A stretch of DNA of 64,000 nucleotides, taken from NCBI GenBank assembly GCA_014529385.2, contig CM043960.1:25026896-25090895 (forward strand). Direction: 5' to 3'. Both the position numbers and the translations under genes were made by a program. Source of the DNA: Adiantum capillus-veneris. Taxonomy: Eukaryota > Streptophyta > Polypodiopsida > Polypodiales > Pteridaceae. Positions 32,480 through 44,600 of this stretch are shown here, piece by piece. Each line of letters opens with the position of its first letter. The stretch's first letter is position 1. Below the pieces are notes generated by a model that did no database searches, was not told where the DNA came from, and saw nothing but the letters and a program-made list of their open reading frames with translations.

Positions 32480-34766
32480 CTGAAGAGAAGAACACATGAT
32501 CAAAAAACCAGGTAGAACTTCTCTTTCACCAATAGCCAAGAATGCAATAAATAAAACATCACATACCTTCCGCAAATGGAAACAAAGCTCCTTCCCAGCC
32601 ATCCTCTGCTTGCTCCCCCCCAAAGTCCTCACTTTTACTATTTCCATCAGTGCTCACCACATCTTCCGTCGCAGCATCAAAGTTCTGCAAATCAAACTTC
32701 CCTTCAACATTTTGAGATGCCCTAGGAGAAGCCTGACCAGCATTAGAAGTCACTGATGGATGGCAAGCCCCTTCCTCTGCTTGTACGCTGTCAGGCCTTG
32801 GAGCTACAGAACTCATCCGGTTGTAACCACCCAAATAGCCATTAGAAATACTACCAGTATCACTGCTGCAACTGTTCAACTTCACCATGTGGCCCTCTTC
32901 CTTGCTGGCACTCTCTCTTACATGTAAGTTCGAAGCCCCATCATGAGAAACAGAACACGGGAATACATATAATGGAGATCCAACAGTGGACACTGAAGTC
33001 GCACTAATTTTGTCGACCACTGCGCCTATGCCAGAAAAACTAGTCTCCTGCAATTTGCTCTGTTCAGGTCTTTGTTTGGATTCAAAAATTGGTTGATGAT
33101 ACGGAAACGATTCTGAAATAAGTGCCCATACACACAAATCCACACTTGTTAACACAGCACCAAATTCAGCAGCAAATCTAAAATTCAAATGTAGAAATGG
33201 AGTTTTTATGCCCAATAATGCAAGGCAAAGTGGTGCAACACAAACCTTGATATGCATGATGAACACCATTCTGTAAAGGGCCACTGCATAAGCTTCCCTC
33301 TGAACCACAGCTGCTACCACTGCTGCTGCGCTGAATGGGTATTCCCCCAGCATCGGCTCGGATGAATCCGTAATTGATGCCATAGTGAGAGCTTGATGTA
33401 CCTCCCCAAGAATCATTCCTCTCTCTGAAATCCGTCAACAACTGAGATGGGCTGAAACTAATTCTACAGTGCATAGAAAAGCTTGCAGAGAAGCTACACA
33501 ACACTAATTACATCACTACAGCAAAAAACGTGAATCTATCTTGTTTGAAAGAGATAAAAACATAACAACATGCATAAAAAGTTGAAGTCAGGACCATTGC
33601 TGGGCACATACATGCAGACATACAATGAAACATTCATGTTCAGACAATTCTATTTTATGCCAGTTACAATTTGTCACAGAGTGATGAAAAGCAAACCTGG
33701 TATCATCACCAAATTGATACGTTTTGAGCCTGTCATATACAGGCACAAGATCTCTCTTCCTTACTTCCACCATACGAGTAGGAACTTTCTCGATTTCAAC
33801 CTCTCCACCAACATTATCATGTCCCAATCCACCAAAGACATGAAATGATATCTAGTATTGTTCCATAGTGAACCCACAGATCAATTGAAGACACACACAC
33901 AATGAGCAAAAGCAATTAGATAGCACAATGCACACCAAATATCTGCTTCATACCTGAGACTTTGCCCATAAAGGTGGCCTGAAATGATGCATTTGTACTT
34001 CTGCTTTGGACAGAAACAAGCGGTGCATTTCATCAGGAATCGGCTCGTCTTTTCCATTCTCACAGCACAATGGCATGCTTGCACCACCAGAACTTCCAGA
34101 AGTATCATGCATAAAACCACGAGGGTTTGGATCAGTTAATTTCTCCTCTCGCTCATATTGATTTGGCTTTCGAGAAATGTCCCACTTCTCCAGTGGTTCA
34201 ACCACTACCCTTAAATCAACAGAATCTTTGGGACCCTCAGCTGGAGTAACACCATCTGAAAATCCTTCCGTCACTGCCGACAAATGGATGGCATACCGAA
34301 TAAGATGTCCGGAAGGAGAGAGAACCCACAACTGCTCCTTTAAGCTGGTTTGATTTGCCTCCGCATCATGCTTGTGACCTCGTCCATCATGAAAAAGTAC
34401 AGCAACCGCTCCCATCGAGCTTGAAGACCTCCCACTTGCAGCTGCAGCAGCACCACTTACAGTACCCCGCCAACCAGCATTTCCGTTCTTTATTCTGCTC
34501 ACAACAGAAGAGCTGACAGTTGGAGGTGGGGGTGATGAAGCCTGCTGTGCAGACTTTACTGGACCCAAGCTGCACCACCAAGGAAGCACCCGCATTGGTG
34601 TAACTGGTCCAAGGGCCATGGCCGCGCTATGGGCCAGTGGCCCTGCCATACCACCAAACGGAGATATGCAAAACAGATGATTTGTTCCCCTTGATGAACT
34701 GACCACAATCCAATGGCCGTCCTCACTGAATGCAATATCTTGTATAATCTGGTCACATTTTAGAAA

Positions 34767-34814
<48 letters not shown>

Positions 34815-36756
34815 CTAGGGGTAGTCTTTACTGGGCCGAGATTTTCTTTGAGAAGAGCAACAGAGACTAGACCAACTAGAGCTTATGCGGCTTTGGGAGG
34901 ATCGGAGAGGATGTGTTCGCAGGTTCAGTTCCAAGAACCTAGGACAAAGTTATGGCTCTTTGATACTTTGGTTGCCTCTACTATGCTATATGGGGTGCAG
35001 GTTTGAGGACCTTCTGTAGGCCAGGAAGGCCGGAGACGTATGGAGAGGCCCTTGGTATCTATGATCTCTTGGCTGATTAGAGCCAAGGCCTCCGGACCGC
35101 ATGACATCATTCGAGCGGAGTTAGTTGCCCCCCCTATAGAGATTGAGGCGCTTACCAGATCAGTCTCCTTTGTACACAGCCTATGGGATACTACCAGAGA
35201 TAGATATGCCAGGTTGGCCCTAGAGTCCTCCAGACAGTTAGCTCTACAGGGGGATACATCATGCTGGTATGCACAAATGACATCATGGTTTCAGACACAT
35301 GGCTTCACCATGGACAGGATGCCTCCTTTTCAGTACTCTCTACAGGCACCCTTGATGTCTCTGACACGGGTGAAGATTACTAGACTCATTCGTCAGGATC
35401 TGATCCAGCTGGACACGAGGAGGACATGGATAGAGCTGGTACAAGAGTTGGGCACGAAGATGGCTTTCTATAGAGAGCATCTTCTCCACCTCACAGGGGA
35501 TGGGTTTGTGATTCGACCTAGCTATATGGACATACATCTTTCTCATGGTTTGCGTTGTGTCATTGACCAGATACACACATCCTCACATCAACTCGAGATT
35601 GAGACTGGCAGATTCAGAGGGATACCAACAGATAGCAGGATATGCCGCTTATGTCATCTAGAGCCAGAGACAGAGTTACATTACATATGCCATTGCATAG
35701 TGTACTATGAGATACGAGGCCGTTTCCATTGTCTATTCAGAGAGGGTTTTGGGCCTCTATCTAGGGTCATGAGTTATAGGGATCAGAGATTTCTTGGACT
35801 GTATCTACTTGAGTTACGCAGGCATAGAGACACTTTACTGAGGAGAGCTGGAGAGAGACAGTCCCAGAGACAGATTACAAATTTCTTTACACTAGATATT
35901 GAACACCCAGAGGAGCAGCCACCATTGCAAAGCTCTACCACTACTGGCATTCTCATAGACCGAGCATTGGAGCTAGGGAGATCTAGACGATCGCGATTGA
36001 GGAGAGGAGCTACACAGTATAGACAGAGACTACAACAGAGGATTCGAGCCATACTTTCTCGACGGCCAGAGTGCGGATGAGGATGGATCTCTACCATATC
36101 TATCTTCCCCCCCCCCTTTCTCTCATTGTAGTTGTATTTTTGTTTCAGTTCTTTTTTATTCCGGACATGGTATCAAATTCGCTATGTTGTAACAGCTTGG
36201 TCTCATAGGTCATTTTGGCCTTTTGAAGACATTAATATATCATTTCATTTCATTCTCTCGGGTGTGTGTATATGCTTATAATAAGAGGAAAATGGTATAA
36301 CCTTTCTATCACCCAAGTGTGGTAGATTGGTTATGCCATTTCCCTCTTGAATAAGAGGTCTTGAGTTCAACTCCTAGTCGGCTAGATCTTTAAGGCCTCT
36401 TGGGATAGTTTCCTATGACGTTAAAACTCTCTCTTCCCACTTATAATAAGAGGAAAACGGTATAACCTTTCTATCACCCAAGTGTTGTAAATTGGTTATG
36501 CCATTTCCCTCTTAAATAACAAGTCTTGAGTTCAACTCCTCGTCGGCTAGATCTTTAAGGTCTCTTGGGATAGTTTCCTATGACATTGAAACTCTCTCTT
36601 CTCGGGGGTGTGTGTGTGGGTGTGTATATGCTTATAATAAGAGGAAAATGGTGTGGTAGATTGGTTATGCCATTTCCCTCTTGAATAACAGGTCTTGAGT
36701 TCAACTCCTCGTCGGCTAGATATTTAAGGTCTCTTGGGATAGTTTCCTACGACGTT

Positions 36757-36834
<78 letters not shown>

Positions 36835-38643
36835 ACTGACCACAATCCAATGGCCACCTCACTACAGGAGATGGGAGTGCCCAATGAGTTGATTTGGGGA
36901 TCATGGCTATATACAAATCAGTGGTGGGACATGTACGCACTCCAGAGGGTTAGTGCGCTCCACTATTAGAGTGAAACAAGGTTTTCTATTGTCCCCTATT
37001 CTATTTGATATTGATTGACCCAAGGTGTCTGATTATATTGACAAAGAGGGTGACAGAGGTGCCCAACTGGCAAGGAAATGGATTCCATTGTTGCTATATG
37101 TTGATGATATTGTGTTGATATCTGACTAACCGGAGGGTATGCAACCACAGTTGGATGCATTACATAGCTTTGCAGAGGATAGTGGATTGTCTGTAAACCT
37201 TGGTAAAACCAAGGTTATGGTGTTTAACACCGGGCCGCACTGGATCAGAAGATCAGCACCTACATTCACTTATGGTTAGGAGATTGTGGAGTACACAGAT
37301 GCGTACACTTATCTTGGGGTAGTCTTCATTGACCAAGGTTCTCTTTGAAGAGAGCAGCAGAGACTAGATTGACCCGAGCGTATGCGGCCTTGGGAGGATT
37401 GGAGAGGATGTGTTCGCAGGTTCAATTCCAAGAACCCCAAACAAAACTCTAGGTCTTTGATACCTTAGAAGCTTCAGCTATGGTCTATGGGTTCAAGTTT
37501 GAGGACCCTCTGTAGGTCAGGATGGGTGGAGAGGTATAGAGAGGCCCTTGGTATCTATGATCTCTCGATTGATTAGAGCCAAGGCCTTCGTGCCACTTGA
37601 GATCATTAGAGCAGAGTTAGGAGGCCCCCCCATGGAGATAGAGACGCTTACCAGATCAGTCTCCTTTAGGCACAGCTTATGGGATACTAGCAGCGATAAA
37701 TATGCCAGATTGACAGTTAGCTTTACAGGGGAACATATCATGCTGGTATGCACAGATGTCACCAAGGTTCCAGATACAAGGATTCAGCATGGACAAGTTA
37801 CCCACCTCCCAATACTCCCTCGATGCACCATTGCTGTCTCTTACACAAGCGGAGATTACTACTCATTCTCCAGGATCTTACCCAATTGGACACTAGGAGG
37901 ACATGGATAGAGCTGGGTAAGAAGATGGCTTTCTATAAAGAGCATCTTCTCCAACTCACGAGGGATGGGTTTGTGATTCGACCCAGCTATATGGATACAC
38001 ATCTATCTCATGGATTACAGTGTGCCATTGGTCAGATACGAACATCTTCCCACCAGGTAGATTCAGAGGGATACCAGCAGCCAACAGGATATGCCGCCTA
38101 TGCCATACAGAGCCAAAGACGGAGATGCATTAAATATGTCAGTGCACATTGTACTATGAGATAGGGTCGCTCACACACGGTTTATTGAGGAGGTCTGAAG
38201 AGAGACAATCCCAGAGACAGATTACCGATTTTGTCACACTTCACACTAGACAGATAGAGCAACAGCCACCACTACAAAGCTCAGCTCATACTCACACCCG
38301 CGGTACTCTCATTGATGGAACATTAGAGCCAATGAGATCGAGACGCCCGCGACTAAGGAGAGGAGCTTCACAGCAGAGGATTCAAGCCATACTTTCTCGA
38401 CATCCAGAGTACAGATGAGGATAGACTCATGACCCATTATATCACCCCCTTTTGTATTGGGCACCCATTGTATCAGTGATCACACATACCCCACACAATT
38501 CCAACTAGTAGCACTCCTAAAATCATTTTACAATCTCTTTTTTTGTACCCAGACATGGTATCAGATTCACCAGTTTGTAACAGTTTGGTCTCATAAGTCA
38601 TTTTGGCCTTTTAAGAGACGTTAATACATCGTTTCATCTTATC

Positions 38644-38692
<49 letters not shown>

Positions 38693-41600
38693 GGTTATGT
38701 GCAGTGAGTGCAGGTGGTTACGTGCAGCAGGGTGTGGTGATTATGCGCAGCACCAACAAGTGTTTCTGAAACCAGCCTGTTCAATCCAAAAAGGGCGGTA
38801 GACTTTACTTCAAACCTTGATTTAGCTTTCACCCATAATTAGTCGTCTATTCTACCTGTACTTTCAAGACACAACAAAGAGGAGAGGGATACAGGCTGCT
38901 AGATTGCACCTGTATGAGTAGACCGACACCAAACTGGCCCCTAAATTAGGCGCCCCTTTCGGTATTTCTTTATTCTTTAACAGAGGGAAAGAAAGCTGTG
39001 GTTCCCTACAAGCTGCCCCGCACAATCTTGGCTGAATTTCAATTGTTCTGGCCCGATTTCGACAGCGTAACTGTACTAGGACCCTTCACAGTCAGTATCC
39101 CCACACATTGGATGACTTTCCCGACGCATTCGGACACTTTACAAAACCTGGCGAGAAATACAGAAAGGGGCGCCTATTTAGGGGCCAATCTGGTGTCTGA
39201 CTCGCATACAGATGCATTCTAGCATCTGTATCCCATTCCCCTCTCTTGTGTCATTATAGCACACGTAGAATAGACGACTAATAATGGGTGAAAGCTAAAT
39301 CAAGGTTTGAAGTAAAGTCTACCGCCCTTTTTGGATTGAACAGGCCGGTTACATGGTTCCATCGACGGGATTAAATCACTTTTTCTCAAAAAGTGAGCCT
39401 TGGTCAGTTTGGGTTAAACACACACAGAGAGTTTGGGATGACCTTGAAAACACAGAGAGTTTGAAAGTAGATCGAGTGGATTTACAGGTGAGAAAGGCTA
39501 CGAGAGTCTTTCTTTGGATACAGGTGAGAAAGGCTACGAGTCTTTCTTTGGATTTAAAGGTGAGAAAGGCTACGAGAGTCTTTCTTTGGATACAGGTGAG
39601 AAAGGCTACGAGTCTTTCTTTGGATACAGGATGGATGGCAACAAGGAAGAGGGTTCCTCTTCAGAGGATAGACAGCCTATTCCAACTGCACATGAAATTG
39701 GCGAGAGTTCAAGCCAAACAAAGAAAGCTTTGCACGTTGTTACTGCTGTGACCATGTTCAAACAATTGATGGAGAATCCAAGATTTATGGAGTTCATATA
39801 ATCTTCATCAATAGCGCGTCAAGTTCAAGGCAGCTTTGGCATGCCAGGAACAGTGTTTAGGGGTATGCAAGGCATGGTGCCCAACCCCATGTATGCAAAC
39901 ATTAGTTTGCACCCAGGATTTCAGGCCACACAAGGTCAGTTTGGGGTGTCACAACGCAACTTGGGTATGGCTGGTTTTTCAATCCCATCAGTGAATATGA
40001 CACCTGGACATCAACATGTTACTGGCCAGGGAGTACAGATGGCTCCCACATGTGTACCCATTATGCAAACTGTCTCTTTTGACAATTTGGAGTCAATGGA
40101 TAAGCTAAAGCCATACAAAGAAGATGATCGGTGAGTGCATTGACACATTCAATGGCTTTGATGAGAGGACTCTTTCCTCGAACAGTTTGACAAAGCATTT
40201 GTTGGAAGGAGCATTTAAAGTCAGGAAAGCTGTCACTTTTCTTTAAAAAAAAAAATGCAAGTCAATGGTGGAATACACTGTTGTTACAAGGACAGACTCC
40301 TTCCACTTGGAATGATTTCATACAGGTACCGAATTAGCTAAAGGCTAATTCAAAACAGGTACAGGATGATTTAACAAGATTTCTTGCGAGAAATCTCGTG
40401 TAAATCAAAGGGCAAGTAGTCCTACTCATGCAGAAGATCAAAGGCTATGAATTGGTACGATTGGCACGCAAAACAGAGCCCGAAAGAAGAAATACAGCTT
40501 GCTGTATTTTTCTGCAGATTTAGGGTTTTGACCCTATTTGACGCTTTTTTGTCCCAAGAGCTTCGGGGAAGCTAGAGGACAGTAATACAAGTGATCTGGA
40601 GCATTTTAGGAGCTAAAAACAGAGAATTCAGCGTGCTGAATTTCCAGGACAGGTTTGCAAAAGTGCTCTATTATGCGTGGATAATCACTTGGATATGTGG
40701 ATTTTTGGTTGTGAAGGTTTCTACTATAGTTATGCTGCCAAAATTGGGTCAAAAAGAGAATTCTCAGCCCAATAAAAGTGACAGCATAAAGGTAGATCAC
40801 ACGTTAATCTCCAAACATCAAGATGGAGAGCAGAGAAAGATTGTTTTCGATGCTCAGTATGCAAATCAGTGATATTGCATAAAGGCTGAAATTGCCCGAG
40901 AGTTGGAAGATTCACAATGCATTTCACGTGAGTCTTCTCAGACCCTATGTGGGTGATGTGCCAGAAGATATGCCAGTTGAAGATCAGCCGGAAGTCGAGG
41001 AACTTGACGAGATCTTGGTCCCGGAACAGATTTTGGCACATAAAGAAAGAAAAGAAAAGGCAAGGTTGCAAGGTGCTACTTGGTCAAGTTCAAAAGCTAT
41101 TCACCTCTGGATGTCAAGTGGATGGAAAAAAGTGAACTTGCAGAGTCACTAAAAGTATTGGAACTTAAAACTTGGTTTGCAACCTACCTTGACCCCTTGA
41201 GATTCAGAGCTACATGGATTGTCAGTGTGACAATGGCTTCTGAAAGAAATGATGTACATGTTACTTACAGTGAGCTCAAATGAAGTGCATGTTACATGAA
41301 TGTTAGAGCTGTACAGATTGTCAGTTTGGCAATTGCTCTTATGGAATGTCCAAAAGTTTGTTTAGTGCTATAGAAGTGAGTATTTCTTGTCAGTTTGTCA
41401 AGGGTACAACAATTATTTCTATTGAAGAGTACATGTGTAACTGCATTCTTAAATTGTCGGTTTGGGTATGCTCGAAAGGTTACTGGATCCAACGTGTACT
41501 AAAAGACAGTGACAAAATGTGACCCTTCCATTTTGTCATTGGAAAGTTATGGACTCAAAGCAATGGCAGAGTGTGACGCTTCCACTATGTCATTGGGACA

Positions 41601-44600
41601 GGGTTCACACGCAGGCAATACATGTGTCGACGAGGTGTTGAATACACCAGGGTTGACAATGAGCATGTATGTGTCGTACATGTGTCGACGAGGTGTTGAA
41701 TACATCAGGGTTGACTGTGACCATGTACGACAGGTGCAAACGAGGACGTTTGAGATTTCAAGAGGGGGGTATGTCACCAGCCAGTGGCAATTCCATTTTT
41801 GTTTATTTTCTCTTTCTTTGGGGAATTTCGTTTGTTTTACCTTTTGGAAACACCCCTCTGGAAATCTAACTGCCCTGCATTGCATAGCCAGTGTGGAACT
41901 GTTCAGAGAGAGTCCAGGCCTGAGGGCTAAAGAGCACTAAGGTTGGACAAGGACTATGGTTAGCCAAAGTGGGGACATTGGCCAACCAAAGCGGAATCCT
42001 TTGCTACATAGGCTACATTTCAGTTCTGGGTGTCGCTGCAGTGTACGAAGAGGGTCAGATGACCTAGAAGAATGTAATGGCACAAACTCCTAAATTTTAG
42101 GGACTGCTATTTTTGGACGGCAAAATGTCTTCGCGTCATTACGTGCAGTTTGACATGGGGATCATTTTGTTACTCTCTGGCCAAGTCAACAAAGGCTGCA
42201 GGTGAGATATTTTTAGACCCAAGGGTCTAAAGCGGGAAAATGCACAAATGAGTGACACTTGGCACTCTGAGACCAGTTTACTACTTAAAGAGAAGGCAAA
42301 AACGTGATTTTCAGCTGTGAGCTCGTTTTTGAGTGCTGTCACAGGTGGGAGAGCTTCAATGGAGTGTTGGCTTACCCTCTATGTACAGTGAGGTGCAGGA
42401 TGTCATGAATTGCACACCTCTCACTGCTCTCTCTCTCCCCTATTCTTTATGGTTATGCCCCTCTAGTGGGCTCATCAGATTGACCAATGTATAGTTGTGT
42501 GGGTTCATGCGCGATTGCCGAGGCAAGAGCCTCTTGCACAGGTACTGGATTAGCTAGCGGCTAATCCCCCGTAGGTACAGGTGAATTCGGAGAGGTTTCA
42601 CGCCCGAAATCTTGTCCGATTCAAAGGGCAAGTAGCCCTACAAGTGCGGGAGCTCGAGGACTTGATACAGATGCGATCGGCACGCACAACGGAGCCCAAA
42701 ACAGGGAATTACAGCCTGCTGTGTATTTTTGCAGGTTTAGGGTTTTGGCCTTAAACGGACCCTAATACCCCCAGGAGGTTCGGGGACGCAAGGGGACCGT
42801 TGTACAGGTGATCTGGCGCATTTTCAGGGCAGAAAACAGAGAATTCAGCGTGCTGCAGATTCTCGCCAGGTTTTGCAAAGTGTCCGTATGCGTCGGGAAA
42901 GTCATCTAATGCGTGGGGATACTGCGGTCCTAGTAAAGTTATGCTGCCAAAATCGAGCTAGAACAGAAGAAATTCAGCCCAGATTGTGCCGGGCAGCTTG
43001 TAGGGAACCACAGCTCTTATTCCCTCTTTTAAAGAATAAAGAAATACCGAAAGGGGCACCTATTTAGGGGCCAATCTGGTGTCTGACTCGCATACAGATG
43101 CATTCTAGCATCTGTATCCCATTCCCCTCTCTTGTGTCATTATAGCACAGGTAGAATAGACGACTAATAATGGGTGAAAGCTAAATCAAGGTTTGAAGTA
43201 AAGTCTACCGCCCTTTTTGGATTGAACAGGCCGGTTACACTTTTGATGCCAATAATCGCCTGCCCAAGAAGAGGCTATTGCATGTCAATAATGCTTATCT
43301 CAAGCATGAGCCTTTTCGGGCTATGATTGTGGATATCGTCCCGCCTTTGATCTCCCAGATGTATGTTGATATGGACATAGCCTGGTTCCGCTTTGTTATG
43401 CGTGTTCAATGTGTTATCCAGGATTATGGCAAGGATTATTTGTCACAATTCAAGGAACAGGTTACTCAGGCGAAGGATGCTTGTAGCAGACTAATACACT
43501 TGGCGAATCATTCTTCTCTTACTGACACTCAAGCGACTGAGTTGTTTTCTGCTCGCGCTGTGTTACGGCACAATGATGAGAGGAAATTGGCCAAATGGCA
43601 AACTCGAGCTCGACAACAAGCTTTTGCAGATAAAGGCTGTTCTTCTAAACAATTTTTCCGGCATTTGCATCACTCCAGGCGGTCTCAAGCTATACGAAGA
43701 GTTAAATTACCGTCAGGGGAATGGACCTCTACTTTACAAGAGCTAGCACTCGCCTTACATTCTCATTATGGCAAGATTTTTGAGGCCCCTTCTTCTCCCA
43801 CGAGCGCTGCTTGTCAAGCGCGTTGCATGTTTCTATCCCATGTTACTCCCATCCTCTCGATGCGGCAGGCTCAAGACTTGGAGGCTGTTTTCACTGAGCC
43901 GGAATTGCATGCCAGCTTGCTTGATTTGGGTCGATGGAGGGCTCCTGGTTGGGATGGCCTCTCTGTGGAATTTTTCTTGTCCTTCTGGGATTATTTGAAG
44001 ATGCCTCTGTTGTTCATGATGAATACACCTTGGGAACAGCAGGAATTGCCCTCCTCTTGGAAAGAAGGTTTGCTCAAGCTGATACCTAAGCATGCATTGT
44101 GCGAAGAATTCTCTCATTGGCGGCCTATTACACTTATGCCTGTGGTATATAAATTAATGGCCAAAATGCTAGCTAACCGACTCAACTGCTTTTTGCATGA
44201 AGGCTTGCATCAATCTCAATACGGCTTCATTCCACGACGTCGAATTACTGATAACCTCGCGAATGTCATCATTGGTATGGAATATGCAAAATACACTCGA
44301 CAGGATGTATTGGTCATGCAAGTTGACATTGAAAAGGCCTTTGATACTGTGCTTTGGGATTATATTGCGGGCACCATGCAACACTTGGGATTTGGGCCTA
44401 GGATATCCCGTGTCGTGCTGTTCTTGTATGCACATAGCACTTCTGCGGGCTTGCTGGATGGATCTCTTACAGAATCTTGGCCTTTGGGATGGTCGGTGAG
44501 ACAGGGCTGCCCTTTGAGTGCTATGCTCTATGCGATTGCCACTCACCCCTTGTTTATGTATTTGGATTCCTTGACTTCCAGTGGCAGGCTACATGGCCTG

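Larger units (their letters stand above)
38767..43239 (+). mobile_element. Chromovirus A, rearranged Ty3/gypsy element
   Basis: Order on the plus strand: inverted/partial 5' LTR, primer-binding site (39354-39369, TGGTTCCATCGACGGG), gag, an internal LTR fragment in place of protease to integrase core, integrase end with chromodomain, a repeat-bearing 3' UTR, polypurine tract (about 41758-41771) and a full 3' LTR (41772-43239). Gag is homologous to element B. The copy is internally deleted and cannot make pol. Confidence 0.8.

Noticed and set aside
35040-36080. 346-codon frame as a possible host gene
   Set aside because: A diverged copy at 37540-38418, the upstream RT remnants and the Cys-His motif show it is LINE ORF2.
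36363-36374. tRNA gene at the B-box-like motif
   Set aside because: No cloverleaf stems could be formed around it, and the unit repeats three times with CT tails; SINE-like rather than a tRNA gene.
36275-36767. CRISPR-like direct repeats
   Set aside because: Units are adjacent, about 165 bp long, without unique spacers, in a plant intron.
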